Assembly: GCA_016126025.1 (NCBI GenBank) | Contig: JAEFDA010000019.1 | Span: forward strand, 1 to 13,268 | DNA: 13,268 nt | Direction of reading: 5' to 3' | Origin: Nitrososphaerota archaeon | GTDB taxonomy: Archaea; Thermoproteota; Nitrososphaeria; Nitrososphaerales; Nitrosopumilaceae | Part shown: one piece after another, positions 1-7,637 of the stretch | How positions within the stretch are numbered: position 1 is the stretch's first letter | Layout: each line of letters begins with the position of its first letter | Notes under the pieces: model-generated | Told to the model about the DNA's origin: nothing | What the model saw: only the letters and a program-made list of their open reading frames with translations | Databases searched by the model: none | Program-made: the position numbers and the translations under genes

Positions 1-1
1 C

Positions 2-1375
2 AGCATGGCCAACATGTTCTTTGGCGCCACCTCCTTCGACCAGGACATCGGAGGCTGGGACACCTCCTTGGTGAGGGACATGTCCGGGATGTTCGCCGGC
101 TTCTCCCCGCTCTTTGACGCCACCTCCTTCGACCAGGACATATCATCCTGGGACACCTCCTCGGTTAGGGACATGTCCAGGATGTTCTTTGGTGCCAAGA
201 GCTTCGACCGGGACATCGGAGGCTGGGACACCTCCTTGGTGAGGGACATGTCCGGGATGTTCGCCCAGGCCTCCTCCTTCGACCAACCCCTCGACTCCTG
301 GAACGTCTCCTCGGTGACGGACATGTCCAGCATGTTCCACGGCGCCGCCTCCTTCGACCAGGACATATCATCCTGGGATGTCTCCTCGGTGACCACTACA
401 CATAGCATGTTCTTCAACGCCACCTCCTTCGACCAGGACATATCATCCTGGGACGTCTCTTCGGTGACGGACATGACGGCCATGTTGTGGGGCACTGCCT
501 CCTTCAACCAGCCCCTGAACTCATGGAACGTCTCCTCGGTGACCGAGATATACGGCATGCTTGCCGGCGCCGCCTCCTTCGACCAGCCCCTCGGCTCCTG
601 GGACGTATCCTCGGTGACGGACATGTTTGGCATGTTCTTTGGCGCCTCCTCCTTCGACCAGGACATATCATCCTGGGACGTCTCTTCGGTGACCGACATG
701 GGCAGCATGTTCCGGAACGCCACCTCCTTCAACCAGCCCCTCGACACCTGGGACGTCTCTTCGGTGACCGACATGGGCGGCATGTTCGAGGGCGCCGCCG
801 CCTTCAACCAGCCCCTCGACGCCTGGGACACCTCCTCGGTGACCTACATGGGCCACATGTTCGAGGGCGCCACCTCCTTCAACCAGCCCCTCGACGCCTG
901 GGACGTATCCTCGGCCACCTACATGGACGCGATGTTCTGGGGAGCTACCTCCTTCAACCAGCCCCTCGACACCTGGGACGTATCCTCGGTGACCGACATG
1001 GACTTGATGTTTGAAAGCGCCACCTCCTTCAACCAGCCCCTCGACACCTGGGATACCTCCTCGGTGACCGGCGCAAACAGCATGTTCTATAACGCCACCT
1101 CCTTCAACCAGCCCCTGAACTCCTGGAACGTCTCCTCGGTGACCGACATGAGCCACATGTTCTGGGGCGCTACCGCCTTCGACCAGGACATATCATCCTG
1201 GGACGTCTCCAACGTGACCACCATGAGCCACATGTTCTACAACGCCTCCTCCTTCGACCAGGACATCTCCTCCTGGGACGTCTCCTCGGTGACCAACATG
1301 ACCAGGATGCTCGACTATGCCGCCTCCTTCGACCAGAACCTTGGCGGGTGGTACGTGACCATCGACAGCGCCTCC
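2..1375 (+). repeat. Tandem 75-bp coding repeats (about 18 copies)
   Basis: The DNA encoding the DUF285 units repeats every 75 bp, with one unit lengthened by 18 bp. Some copies are almost identical at the DNA level. For example, the stretch around 47-103 recurs around 213-271, and the block coding for FDQDISSWD is repeated with the same codons. This fits recent unit duplication or gene conversion. A homologous block of nine units lies on the other strand at about 2870-3550. Confidence 0.85.
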
Positions 1376-1633
1376 ATTGACAGGGCGGACGTCCCCGGCG
1401 CGGTCGGGACCATATCGGCCGCGAACCCCTTCCTGGACGGGCAGAGTCCCACATACCATATAGGGTCGGGCGGCGACTCGGACCGATTTGAGATAACCGG
1501 CGGCAACACCATTAGGATGGTTTCGGCGGACTCCGACCGGGCGACATACACGGTCACCATCATCGCTACCGGGGACTCGGTCTTTGGGGACGGCAACAAC
1601 CGGCGGACCATCCAAGTGACCCTGGCGGGGTAA
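2..1633 (+). CDS. BspA-like DUF285 repeat surface protein (5' partial)
   Basis: The reading frame is already open at the window edge, and the first Met falls inside a repeat unit, so the true start lies upstream. The visible 543 residues hold about 18 tandem units of 25 residues with the pattern MxxMFxxAxSFxQxxxxWxxSSVTD. This is the DUF285/BspA-like repeat (PF03382 type), known from cell-surface and adhesion proteins. Two unit flavours alternate, one with FDQDISSW and one with FNQPLDTW; one unit near the start carries a 6-residue insertion. After the repeats (about residue 458 on) comes an 85-residue domain containing SDRFEITGG and YTVTI, which resembles a cadherin-like beta-sandwich. The same domain ends the protein encoded at 2614-4020. 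No membrane anchor is visible at the C-terminus. A surface or secreted role is inferred from the family and the signal peptide of its paralogue; the ligand is unknown. Confidence 0.9.
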   Translation, partial: SMANMFFGATSFDQDIGGWDTSLVRDMSGMFAGFSPLFDATSFDQDISSWDTSSVRDMSRMFFGAKSFDRDIGGWDTSLVRDMSGMFAQASSFDQPLDSWNVSSVTDMSSMFHGAASFDQDISSWDVSSVTTTHSMFFNATSFDQDISSWDVSSVTDMTAMLWGTASFNQPLNSWNVSSVTEIYGMLAGAASFDQPLGSWDVSSVTDMFGMFFGASSFDQDISSWDVSSVTDMGSMFRNATSFNQPLDTWDVSSVTDMGGMFEGAAAFNQPLDAWDTSSVTYMGHMFEGATSFNQPLDAWDVSSATYMDAMFWGATSFNQPLDTWDVSSVTDMDLMFESATSFNQPLDTWDTSSVTGANSMFYNATSFNQPLNSWNVSSVTDMSHMFWGATAFDQDISSWDVSNVTTMSHMFYNASSFDQDISSWDVSSVTNMTRMLDYAASFDQNLGGWYVTIDSASIDRADVPGAVGTISAANPFLDGQSPTYHIGSGGDSDRFEITGGNTIRMVSADSDRATYTVTIIATGDSVFGDGNNRRTIQVTLAG

Positions 1634-2613
1634 TCTCCGCTACCCCTACGTCCAATCATTCCAGTTCGTGCACAACCATCGCCACTACAGCCTCAACGGC
1701 AGGTTCGTGATAACGCTGACCATGGTTTTGGATCGATTCGAGGGCAGGCAAGGATTGATCACGTAGCCGGCCGCGCGCCATACGGTTCTGCTGTCGTGCA
1801 TTTGGATGCTGCCGACCATCGAAATGCCGGTGGGACGGCGTGCGCGGCCCGATCAGCTACCCCCAACATTCGGAATATGAGCGTGCACCATTACGTCGCG
1901 GAATCCGCAAAACGCCCCTAGGCGGCGGCTGGAAATGCGCGAACCGCGGCCGCGCGCCGACCGCCAACGACGCAAAGGCGACAGCCGGCAACCCGAAGCG
2001 TTAGCCGCCACCGGCCGGCCGCCGGTAACGCACCCTTCCCTCGCCGAGCGGCACGGCCGTTTTGTAGAACTTTCGGCCCATGCTCCGCGTGCGCGGGGCC
2101 GGCTAAAGGGGGTGGCGACAATAGATTGGGAAAAACGGCAGGTCGTCCGTACGACCCGTACCGTCCCTTGCGGGCGGGGAGTTTAGGGCGGCCGGGCGCC
2201 CCGAATGTCGGCCCGCAGGGAGGGGGGCCTGACGACCAGTATATAAACAAAAATCGTTACCATTTCGGAGCTATTTGTGGGACAAAATCGGTGCGTGATC
2301 TCCTGCCGGGCCTGCCGGGGCGTCAAAATAACAGAAAAAAGAGCGGTTAGCGGGCCGCCATGCTCATGGGGCGCGCATCGGACAGTGTGCTGGTCTTGAC
2401 GTGCTCGCGCCCTCCGAGGGTACGGGTCTAGGGGGACCCGACACCCAACGGGAGACGGGTTCACCATCTATGCGCTAGGCAACCGTACCAGCGCGTCGGT
2501 CCACGCTACATCTTGCCTATCTGTAAGACAGGTGTATCGCATTCTTGGCATGCCCCCTTGGCGGCGGTCCGGCCGTCTGGGGAGCCCCGGTGGCCGGCGC
2601 GGAGTAACGGGGA
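1634..2613. other. 980-bp intergenic region between the two BspA-like genes
   Basis: No convincing complete gene is seen. The stretch 1632-1766 (plus) is open for 44 codons up to TAG and reads like protein (RFVITLTMVLDRFEG), but no family is recognised and there is no good start; it may be a gene relic. A 70-bp sequence with a TATA box at 2190-2260 recurs upstream of the second BspA-like gene. A 6-bp stem hairpin (CGGGTC/GACCCG) sits at 2423-2440. The minus-strand open frame at 1918-2250 has random-looking composition and is not called. Confidence 0.6.
2190..2260. repeat. Copy A of a duplicated promoter/leader-like sequence
   Basis: This 71-bp stretch matches 4186-4255 with only a handful of differences and one indel. 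The last 21 bases, which contain TATATAAAC, are identical. Weaker similarity seems to continue leftwards for about 60 bp. Read on the minus strand it begins with an archaeal-like TTTATATA box. Copy B lies in the leader of a BspA-like gene, so copy A may be the orphan promoter of a lost paralogue. No intact minus-strand gene follows it here. Confidence 0.75.
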
Positions 2614-4020
2614 TCACCCCACCAAGGTCACCTGGACGGTCCGTCGGTTGTTGCCGTCCTCGAAGACAGAGTCCCCGGTGGCGTAGATGGTAACCGTGTA
2701 GACCGTCCGGTCGGCATCCGCCGAGACCATCCTGAGGATGTTGCCGCCGGTTATCTCAAATCTGTCCGAGTCACCGCCCGGCTCTATCAGGTAGGTGGGG
2801 TTCTGCCCGTCCAGGAAGGCGTTTTGTGTAGATATGGTCCCGACCATCCCGGGGACGTCCGCCCTGTCGATGGACGCATTGTCTATCGCGACGTACCAGC
2901 CGCCCAAGTTTCGGTCGAAGGAGGCGGCAAAGTCGAGCATCCTAGTCATGTTGGTCACCGAGGAGACGTCCCAGGTGTTCAGGGGCTGGTTGAAGGAGCC
3001 GGCTCTGAGGAACATCGAGGTCATGTCCGTCACCGATGAGACGTCCCAGCCTCCGATGGGTTGGTTGAAAGAGCGGGCGTGGGAGAACATGCGGGTCATG
3101 TCGGTCACCGAGGAGACGTCCCAAGAGTCGAGGGGTTGGTTGAAGGAGGCGGCGCTCTGGAGCATGGCGCCCATGTCGGTCACCGAGGAGACGTCCCAAG
3201 AGTCGAGGGGTTGGTTGAAGGAGATGGCGCCATGGAACATGTTAGACATGCTGGTCACCGAGGAGACATCCCAGTTGTTTAGGGGCCGGTTGAAGAAGGG
3301 GGTGCCGTAGAACATCGCATACATGTCGGTCACCGAGGAGACATCCCAGTTGTTTAGGGGCTGGTTGAAGGAGGTAGCGGCGAAGAACATGCCGTGCATG
3401 TCGGTCACCGAGGAGACGTCCCAGTTGTTTAGGGGCTGGTTGAAGGCGGTGGCAACAGAGAACATGTGGGTCATGTTGGTCACCGAAGAGGTGTCCCAAG
3501 AAGAGATGTCGCCGTTGAAGGCGGTGGCGCCCCGGAACATCTGAGACATGTCGGTGACGCGCGAGAGGTCGGGGGCGTCGGTCGCCGCGTAGGCCATGTT
3601 GGCGGCGCCAGAGAAGGCCGACCCCATGGTCCTCCATGGCACGTCTCCCCACTGGTCTATCGACACCAGCCTGGCCGCGTCCGGGTGGCCGTCCAGCGAG
3701 ATGGCTTCGAGGCCGCCGTAGACCGAGACCTCGTAGGTGCCAGGGTTGGCATAGGCATGGGTTGCGATTCCCGAGACGCCGATGCTGACGGCGCCGTCGC
3801 CCCAGCTGATGGCCATGCCCGAACCCACCAGAGGGATGGTGATAGTCTGGTTGGCGGCATCGGTCTTCCAGGTGGTGATAAACGGTAGCTGGTCCGGCTG
3901 CGCGTGGGCTACCCCGAACTGTCCCGGAAGGGCGGCGTCGCCAACCGCGCCTGCCCCGCCGCCAGCGTGGGCGAAGAGAAAGGCCAGGGCCGCTGCCGTT
4001 GCGAGCAGGCCTGGCCGCAT
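2614..4020 (-). CDS. Secreted BspA-like DUF285 repeat protein
   Basis: The 468-residue product starts with a clear signal peptide (MRPGLLATAAALAFLFAHAG), probably cut near AHA at about residue 40. A PKD-like segment follows at about residues 46-102, with FITTWKT, ISWGDG and HAYANPGTYEVSVYG; this N-terminal block is typical of BspA-like surface proteins. Nine 25-residue DUF285 units run from about 158 to 382, mostly of the FNQPLxxWDVSSVTD flavour. The final 85 residues match the end of the protein at 2-1633 very closely. I chose the ATG at 4020 because it opens the signal peptide; in-frame ATGs at 4074 and 4086 would add a non-hydrophobic extension. The open frame further upstream begins with TTG inside a TATA box, so it cannot be the true start. 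Likely an exported surface or adhesion protein; the binding partner is unknown. Confidence 0.88.
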   Translation of the reverse strand: MRPGLLATAAALAFLFAHAGGGAGAVGDAALPGQFGVAHAQPDQLPFITTWKTDAANQTITIPLVGSGMAISWGDGAVSIGVSGIATHAYANPGTYEVSVYGGLEAISLDGHPDAARLVSIDQWGDVPWRTMGSAFSGAANMAYAATDAPDLSRVTDMSQMFRGATAFNGDISSWDTSSVTNMTHMFSVATAFNQPLNNWDVSSVTDMHGMFFAATSFNQPLNNWDVSSVTDMYAMFYGTPFFNRPLNNWDVSSVTSMSNMFHGAISFNQPLDSWDVSSVTDMGAMLQSAASFNQPLDSWDVSSVTDMTRMFSHARSFNQPIGGWDVSSVTDMTSMFLRAGSFNQPLNTWDVSSVTNMTRMLDFAASFDRNLGGWYVAIDNASIDRADVPGMVGTISTQNAFLDGQNPTYLIEPGGDSDRFEITGGNILRMVSADADRTVYTVTIYATGDSVFEDGNNRRTVQVTLVG

Positions 4021-4185
4021 GAAGCTGCCCCTGCGCGCGTCCCAAGATTGGCAGGGGCTGCGCGTCCGATGCATGTTGCAACGCATTCTCGCCTGTGTGA
4101 TAAAGCCTATTGTTCGTGGATCCTCTTGCAAGAACGGGCGGTCGCTCCAAATGTCCCAGATCCGGCCTGCGCACCGCACCGCCGC

Positions 4186-4255
4186 GGCCGGGCGCCCTGA
4201 ATGTTGGCCCGCAGGACGGGGGCCCGACGACCGGTATATAAACAAAAATCGTTAC
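4186..4255. repeat. Copy B of the duplicated promoter/leader-like sequence
   Basis: Near-identical to 2190-2260. On the minus strand it reads TTTATATA near 4235-4242, about 215 bases before the start of the BspA-like gene at 4020. It may therefore be that gene's promoter plus the beginning of a long leader. On the plus strand it runs directly into the transposase fragment, so it could instead be linked to an insertion-element end. Confidence 0.75.
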
Positions 4256-4260
4256 TTTTT

Positions 4261-4440
4261 CAGGAAGATTTTTTGGACATTCAAGGCGCCAAAGAGGCGC
4301 TGCTTGCAGCATTCGAGGACTGCAATTACCGCAGAATCCACTCTGCCCTGAAGTACATGACGCCCTCCGAGTTTGCCGAGCAGTATAGGCAGGGCTCGAT
4401 GGGCGTCATGCCTGATATGGGAGGCGGCAGATGTGAATAG
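4261..4440 (+). pseudogene. IS3-type transposase C-terminal fragment
   Basis: The reading frame to TAG at 4438-4440 gives a segment with AFEDCNYRRIHSALKYMTP followed by SEFAEQY. This is the hallmark end of the IS3/IS150-family DDE transposase core (rve_3 region, usually NYxRxHSALGYxTPxEF). Only about the last 55 residues remain. The upstream part of the frame (4201-4260) is the duplicated TATA-box sequence and does not look like transposase. There is no start, no DDE catalytic residues and no visible partner open frame, so this is a dead remnant, cut off at or near the repeat boundary. It shows that an insertion element once sat beside the BspA-like gene. Confidence 0.8.
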
Positions 4441-4652
4441 AATGTCACGAAGATCGGTCCCCATGAGCGGAGACTACTCCACGATCCATGAAATTGTTGC
4501 GCATTCGTCACATAAAAGGCGGTACTGAGGGTGCGCCGCTAACCGAGTCGGCGCGCCGCGCCTCCGGCCGAGACACGCGCCTCATACGTGGCATTCCCCA
4601 CACCCCCATGCCGCGGCTACGCCGCAATGTAGCAGCCATGGTACAAGGATGT

Positions 4653-4673
4653 CCGGTCCGCCCTGCGGACCGG
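4653..4673. other. 9-bp perfect stem hairpin
   Basis: CCGGTCCGC pairs with GCGGACCGG across a 3-base loop. It lies in the gene-free region before the exonuclease gene, with a T-run (4693-4698) about 20 bases further on. It could be a transcript end, a relic of an insertion element or chance in GC-rich DNA. Confidence 0.55.
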
Positions 4674-4830
4674 CGTTTACGCGCCCCAAGCCGCTTTTTT
4701 ACGGGCCACGGCCAGGTCGCTGCCGGTCCTCGGGCATACCCGCTGCTCCCGGGAGCCTTTCCGGCGCCCCCGCATCGCCCTCCGGGACTGGGTGCGCTGC
4801 CGCCAAGCCATCGTTTTGGAACCAAAAATG

Positions 4831-4844
4831 AACGATATATCGTT
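4831..4844 (+). promoter_or_regulatory. TATA box in a 14-bp palindrome before the exonuclease gene
   Basis: AACGATATATCGTT is a perfect palindrome containing a TATA-like core. Transcription would begin about 25 bases later, leaving a leader of about 40 bases that carries GGAGGG (about 4890-4895) before the ATG at 4903. Confidence 0.5.
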
Positions 4845-4902
4845 TAGGTCCCACCCGGTCCACCATGTTTTGCTTATAGCCGTGGGCGTGGAGGGACGCG
4901 CG

Positions 4903-5634
4903 ATGTCCGACCTATTCTTGGATATAGAGACGGTACCCGACATGGGGGCAGCCGAGTACGCGGAGGCCGCCCGTCGCATAAAGGAGGGGGATCTGGGCCC
5001 CGGATTACCCGATAGCGATCTGTACTGGAGGTGCGCCAAGGGGGCCCTCAAATACACCCAAGGCAGGGTCGCCCTCATAACGTACCAGATAGACCGGGCC
5101 CCCACCCGGAGGCTGTGCGAGTGGGAGGACGGCGAAGAGGCCATACTCAGGAGGCTGTACATGGTACTGCAGGACCTGCAGAGGAACCGTGGAGACGACC
5201 CCCTGCGCATAATAGGCCACAACATACTGGGCTTTGACATCCACTTCCTGTACAACCGGATGAGGATGCTCGGCATAGCCGAGGAGAAGTGGCTGCACCA
5301 CTGGGTGATAAACGGTCCCATGGCGGTGGACTTTCTGCAGATACACCTTCCCCTGAACGGAATGTCCGCCATGGGCCTCAAGCACGACGTTCTGGCCCAC
5401 GCGTACGGCCTGCCCACCAAGGATGCCTCCGGCGGTGGCGAGATAGAGCACTACTTCCGGGGCGAGTACGACAAGATCCTGGAGTACTCCCGCAACGAGT
5501 TCGTGTACCCCGAGATGTTCCGGCGGATTGTGGAGAACGGGATGGTCTCCGGCGAGGGGCTGGCCGAGTCCATACGGTGGTACAAGCGGACCCACCCCGA
5601 CGGCGACGTTTCCGGCGGCCGGGGCGGCGCCTAG
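4903..5634 (+). CDS. DnaQ/PolB-like 3'-5' exonuclease
   Basis: The 243-residue product has the DEDD exonuclease pattern. Exo I is FLDIET (Asp7, Glu9), Exo II is GHNILGFD (residues 105-112, Asp112), and a third segment with YSRNE falls at 195-199. PolB-type exonucleases carry YxxxD at the third site; here the last residue is Glu199. The protein would remove nucleotides from 3' ends using two metal ions, in repair or RNA/DNA processing. It is a stand-alone nuclease with no polymerase domain. I chose the ATG at 4903 because it sits just before SDLFLDIET and has GGAGGG upstream; the earlier ATG at 4828 lies in front of the TATA box. The gene ends tail to tail with the HEAT-repeat gene, the two stops sharing CTAG. 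Confidence 0.8.
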   Translation: MSDLFLDIETVPDMGAAEYAEAARRIKEGDLGPGLPDSDLYWRCAKGALKYTQGRVALITYQIDRAPTRRLCEWEDGEEAILRRLYMVLQDLQRNRGDDPLRIIGHNILGFDIHFLYNRMRMLGIAEEKWLHHWVINGPMAVDFLQIHLPLNGMSAMGLKHDVLAHAYGLPTKDASGGGEIEHYFRGEYDKILEYSRNEFVYPEMFRRIVENGMVSGEGLAESIRWYKRTHPDGDVSGGRGGA

Positions 5635-6071
5635 GCAGCCTTCAGGTCCGAGACTGCCTTGGCGGCGCTGCGCCGCACCTCCTCGTTCTCGTCGTCGAGC
5701 AGTTCGGCAACGCGGTCGGCGGCGGCCGCATACCCCAGATATCCCAGAGCCCCCAGGGCGCAGCTGCGCACCGCGGCGCGTCCGTCGTCCAGCAGCGGGA
5801 GTATGCGGGGCGCCGAGGCCGAGTCCCCCCGGTTGGCCAGCACCAAGGCGCAGAATGCCCGCACGTTGTGGGACTGGCTGGCCAGGTGCCGCTCCAGCAC
5901 GGGGGCTATGTCGCCGCGGTTCAGCACCAAGGAACAGAACGCCTCGCCGCGGATGCGGATGTCCTCGTCGTCCAGCATGGACACGGCGTACTGCACGGAC
6001 GCGGTGTCCGGTGACAGTGCGGCATCGGCCAAGCGTCTCATCTTGCCGGGATCCGGATCCCCACCCTTCAT
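5631..6071 (-). CDS. HEAT-repeat protein
   Basis: The 146-residue product is a series of about four helical repeats of roughly 30 residues with the HEAT/PBS-lyase-like pattern. Examples are DDEDIRIRGEAFCSLVLNRG (about 34-53), SHNVRAFCALVLANRG (67-82), GRAAVRSCALGALGYLG (97-113) and NEEVRRSAAKAVSDL (129-143). Such proteins are scaffolds that bind other proteins; no catalytic residues are expected. The ATG at 6071 is chosen because a weak TATA-like GATATC lies about 30 bases upstream; Met11 (6041) is an alternative. Further upstream the frame stays open but loses repeat character. Its partner is unknown. It meets the exonuclease gene tail to tail with a 4-base overlap. Confidence 0.75.
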   Translation of the reverse strand: MKGGDPDPGKMRRLADAALSPDTASVQYAVSMLDDEDIRIRGEAFCSLVLNRGDIAPVLERHLASQSHNVRAFCALVLANRGDSASAPRILPLLDDGRAAVRSCALGALGYLGYAAAADRVAELLDDENEEVRRSAAKAVSDLKAA

Positions 6072-6302
6072 GCCGGTGGTCCGGACCCGCCTCCCAAAAA
6101 GATATCGCCGGCGGTGAACCGTCAAGAACCGGGGGCATCCCAGGCGCGTGCCGCAGTATGGCCATGCCGGGCGCGTGCCGTCAACCGTGGGCGCGATCTG
6201 GCGCGGCGCGCACAAGCACACCGACCGGCGCCCGCCTAGACTGCACCGGATCCGCGTCTCCATCCCTTGGCAGCCCGAATTCCCGAACGAATGGTGCTCT
6301 AA

Positions 6303-6310
6303 CTTTAAAT
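6303..6310 (+). promoter_or_regulatory. TATA box of the Alba gene
   Basis: CTTTAAAT lies centred about 28 bases before the ATG at 6335. Transcription would start at or a few bases before the start codon, so the mRNA is probably leaderless. No Shine-Dalgarno sequence is seen. Confidence 0.6.
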
Positions 6311-6334
6311 TGGAACCCCACATCGGTTTCTGCA

Positions 6335-6622
6335 ATGTCGACAGAAGCACGCGATACCATCTTTATCGGCAAGAAGCCGCTGATGGCGTATGTTACATCC
6401 ACGCTCATCCAGCTGACCAACTTGCCGTCGGTGAATATCAAGGCCCGGGGCATGAGCATCGGTCGAGCCGTTGATGTGGCTCAGATCATCTCACGCAAGA
6501 CCGAGAACGCAGGCTACTCCATAGGAGATATCAAGATAGGTTCCGAGTCACTCGAATCCAACGACGGAAAGGCACGGAACGTGTCCACCATCGAGATCGA
6601 AGTAAAGAAGAACGCAGAGTAA
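6335..6622 (+). CDS. albA: Alba family DNA/RNA-binding protein
   Basis: The 95-residue product matches the archaeal Alba family in length and in its core. It has IFIGKKPLMAYVTSTLIQL near the N-terminus (the paired lysines correspond to the acetylated Lys region of Sulfolobus Alba), then VNIKARGMSIGRAVDVAQII and a C-terminal strand VSTIEIEVKK. Alba dimers coat double-stranded DNA and also bind RNA, and form a main chromatin component in archaea without many histones. The ATG at 6335 is set by the family start and by the TATA box 28 bases before it. A T-rich stretch (6634-6650) follows the stop and overlaps the end of the opposing gene. Confidence 0.93.
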   Translation: MSTEARDTIFIGKKPLMAYVTSTLIQLTNLPSVNIKARGMSIGRAVDVAQIISRKTENAGYSIGDIKIGSESLESNDGKARNVSTIEIEVKKNAE

Positions 6623-6652
6623 ACATCATCTCTGCCTTTTGTTTCTATTTAG
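6623..6652 (+). terminator. T-rich terminator after Alba
   Basis: CTTTTGTTTCTATTT shortly after the TAA resembles the oligo-T signals that end archaeal transcripts. It overlaps the last codons of the opposing lyase-family gene. Confidence 0.4.
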
Positions 6653-7493
6653 ATGCGAGCCGCTCCGCTAGGCCGCGCACCCCTGGCAGGCCGACCAGTT
6701 CGTTGAACTGCTCAAAGGAGAGCATCGAGGGGCTGGTCGTGGTGCCGTTCCGGTGGAGATCCTTGAGCGTGGAGAGGGCCGCGGCAGCCGAAGCATACAG
6801 TACCGAGAGCGGGTACAGCACCAGGGTGAACCCCATAGAGTGCAATGACTCGGCCGGCTGTATTGGCGTGGCGCCGCCCTCGATCATGTTGGCTACCAGC
6901 GGGGCGTCAATGTCCTTGCCGATGCGCCTCATCTCCTCTATGGTGCGGGGAGCCTCCACAAATATTGCGTCCGCCCCCGTCCTGTGGTTGTCCTGGCCCC
7001 GCTGTATGGCGGCATCCAGTCCCTCGGTGGCCCGGGCGTCGGTGCGGGCGACCACCACAAAGTCCCTGCTCTGGCGCGCGTCCAGCGCCGCCCCCAGCTT
7101 CTCTGTATACTCTGCTTGGGGCAGAACCTCCTTGCCCTCCATGTGCCCGCACCGCTTGGGCCACCGCTGATCCTCCAAGAATATGCCCCCCGCGCCGGCC
7201 TCCTCCAGCTGGCGCACCAAGCGGTGCACGTTCAGCGCCCCGCCGTATCCGGTGTCCGCGTCCACTATAACAGGAACCGACACCGCCGAGCATATGCGGC
7301 GGGCGTTGTCGACGGTCTCGGCGGCTCCCACGAACCCGTAGTCAGGCATGCCGAGGAGCGTGGCCGAGGTGCCGTATCCGGTCTGGAACATCGCCCCAAA
7401 CCCCACAGACTGCACCATTCGGGCCCCCAGTGCATCGTACACGCCGGGAACCACCATCGGCCGGCGGTCCCGTATGTCGTCGGCTAGCGTCAC
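6645..7493 (-). CDS. Isocitrate lyase/PEP mutase family enzyme
   Basis: The 282-residue product is full length for the PEP mutase/isocitrate lyase superfamily (methylisocitrate lyase-like, TIM barrel). Visible marks are VPGVYDALGARM, the metal-binding DADTGYG (about residues 78-84), LEDQ, the active-site KRCGH loop (about 113-117), VARTDA and VEAPRT. Members split or form C-C or C-P bonds in 2-hydroxy or 2-oxo acids, and KRCGH favours a lyase of the methylisocitrate or oxaloacetate type. The exact substrate cannot be told from sequence alone. The start is a GTG at 7491-7493; a TATA-like CGATAAATAATTC lies about 24 bases upstream, so the mRNA is probably leaderless. It is divergent from the gene at 7816. 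Confidence 0.85.
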   Translation of the reverse strand: MTLADDIRDRRPMVVPGVYDALGARMVQSVGFGAMFQTGYGTSATLLGMPDYGFVGAAETVDNARRICSAVSVPVIVDADTGYGGALNVHRLVRQLEEAGAGGIFLEDQRWPKRCGHMEGKEVLPQAEYTEKLGAALDARQSRDFVVVARTDARATEGLDAAIQRGQDNHRTGADAIFVEAPRTIEEMRRIGKDIDAPLVANMIEGGATPIQPAESLHSMGFTLVLYPLSVLYASAAAALSTLKDLHRNGTTTSPSMLSFEQFNELVGLPGVRGLAERLASK

Positions 7494-7637
7494 GGCAGCC
7501 GTACGGATGTGAATTATTTATCGATTTGGAATGGCCGGGCGCCTGAGCACCAGCCCGGCTGCCGGACAAGGACGCGCCGCCCGGACGCACACGTTTGGTC
7601 CCAGCACGGGTACCTACGGCTTTCACGGCCCGTTTGG

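Larger units (their letters stand above)
4021..4902. other. 880-bp stretch with no complete gene
   Basis: From left to right it holds the probable leader of the minus-strand BspA-like gene, duplicated sequence B (4186-4255), an IS3-type transposase tail (4261-4440), and a GC-rich segment with several hairpins. The hairpins include GCGGC/GCCGC at 4613-4625 and a 9-bp perfect stem at 4653-4673. The promoter of the exonuclease gene closes the region. The open frames in both strands over 4488-4830 have arginine/proline-rich, non-protein-like composition and are not called. Confidence 0.6.

Noticed and set aside
2..1375. Tandem direct repeats that could suggest a CRISPR array
   Set aside because: The units are 75 bp, contiguous and coding, with no unique spacers; they encode DUF285 repeats.
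143..1615. Several long open frames on the minus strand and in the other plus frame inside the first BspA-like gene
   Set aside because: They are shadows created by the 75-bp repeat; their products are Arg/Gly/Val/His-rich periodic strings without family features.
1918..2250. Open minus-strand frame of 110 codons
   Set aside because: It opens with a non-ATG codon at a TATA box and has Pro/Arg/Ala-rich random composition. Its similarity to the extension above the other BspA-like gene is explained by the shared leader DNA.
4021..4245. N-terminal extension of the second BspA-like gene
   Set aside because: It opens with TTG inside the TATA box, and the signal peptide at Met 4020 marks the real start.
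4488..4847. Plus- and minus-strand open frames before the exonuclease gene
   Set aside because: Both strands are open because of high GC; neither product shows folds, a clear start signal or motifs.
6118..6205. Short direct repeat GGCGCGTGCCG (two copies) between the HEAT and Alba genes
   Set aside because: Only 11 bp in GC-rich DNA, with no further structure; likely chance.
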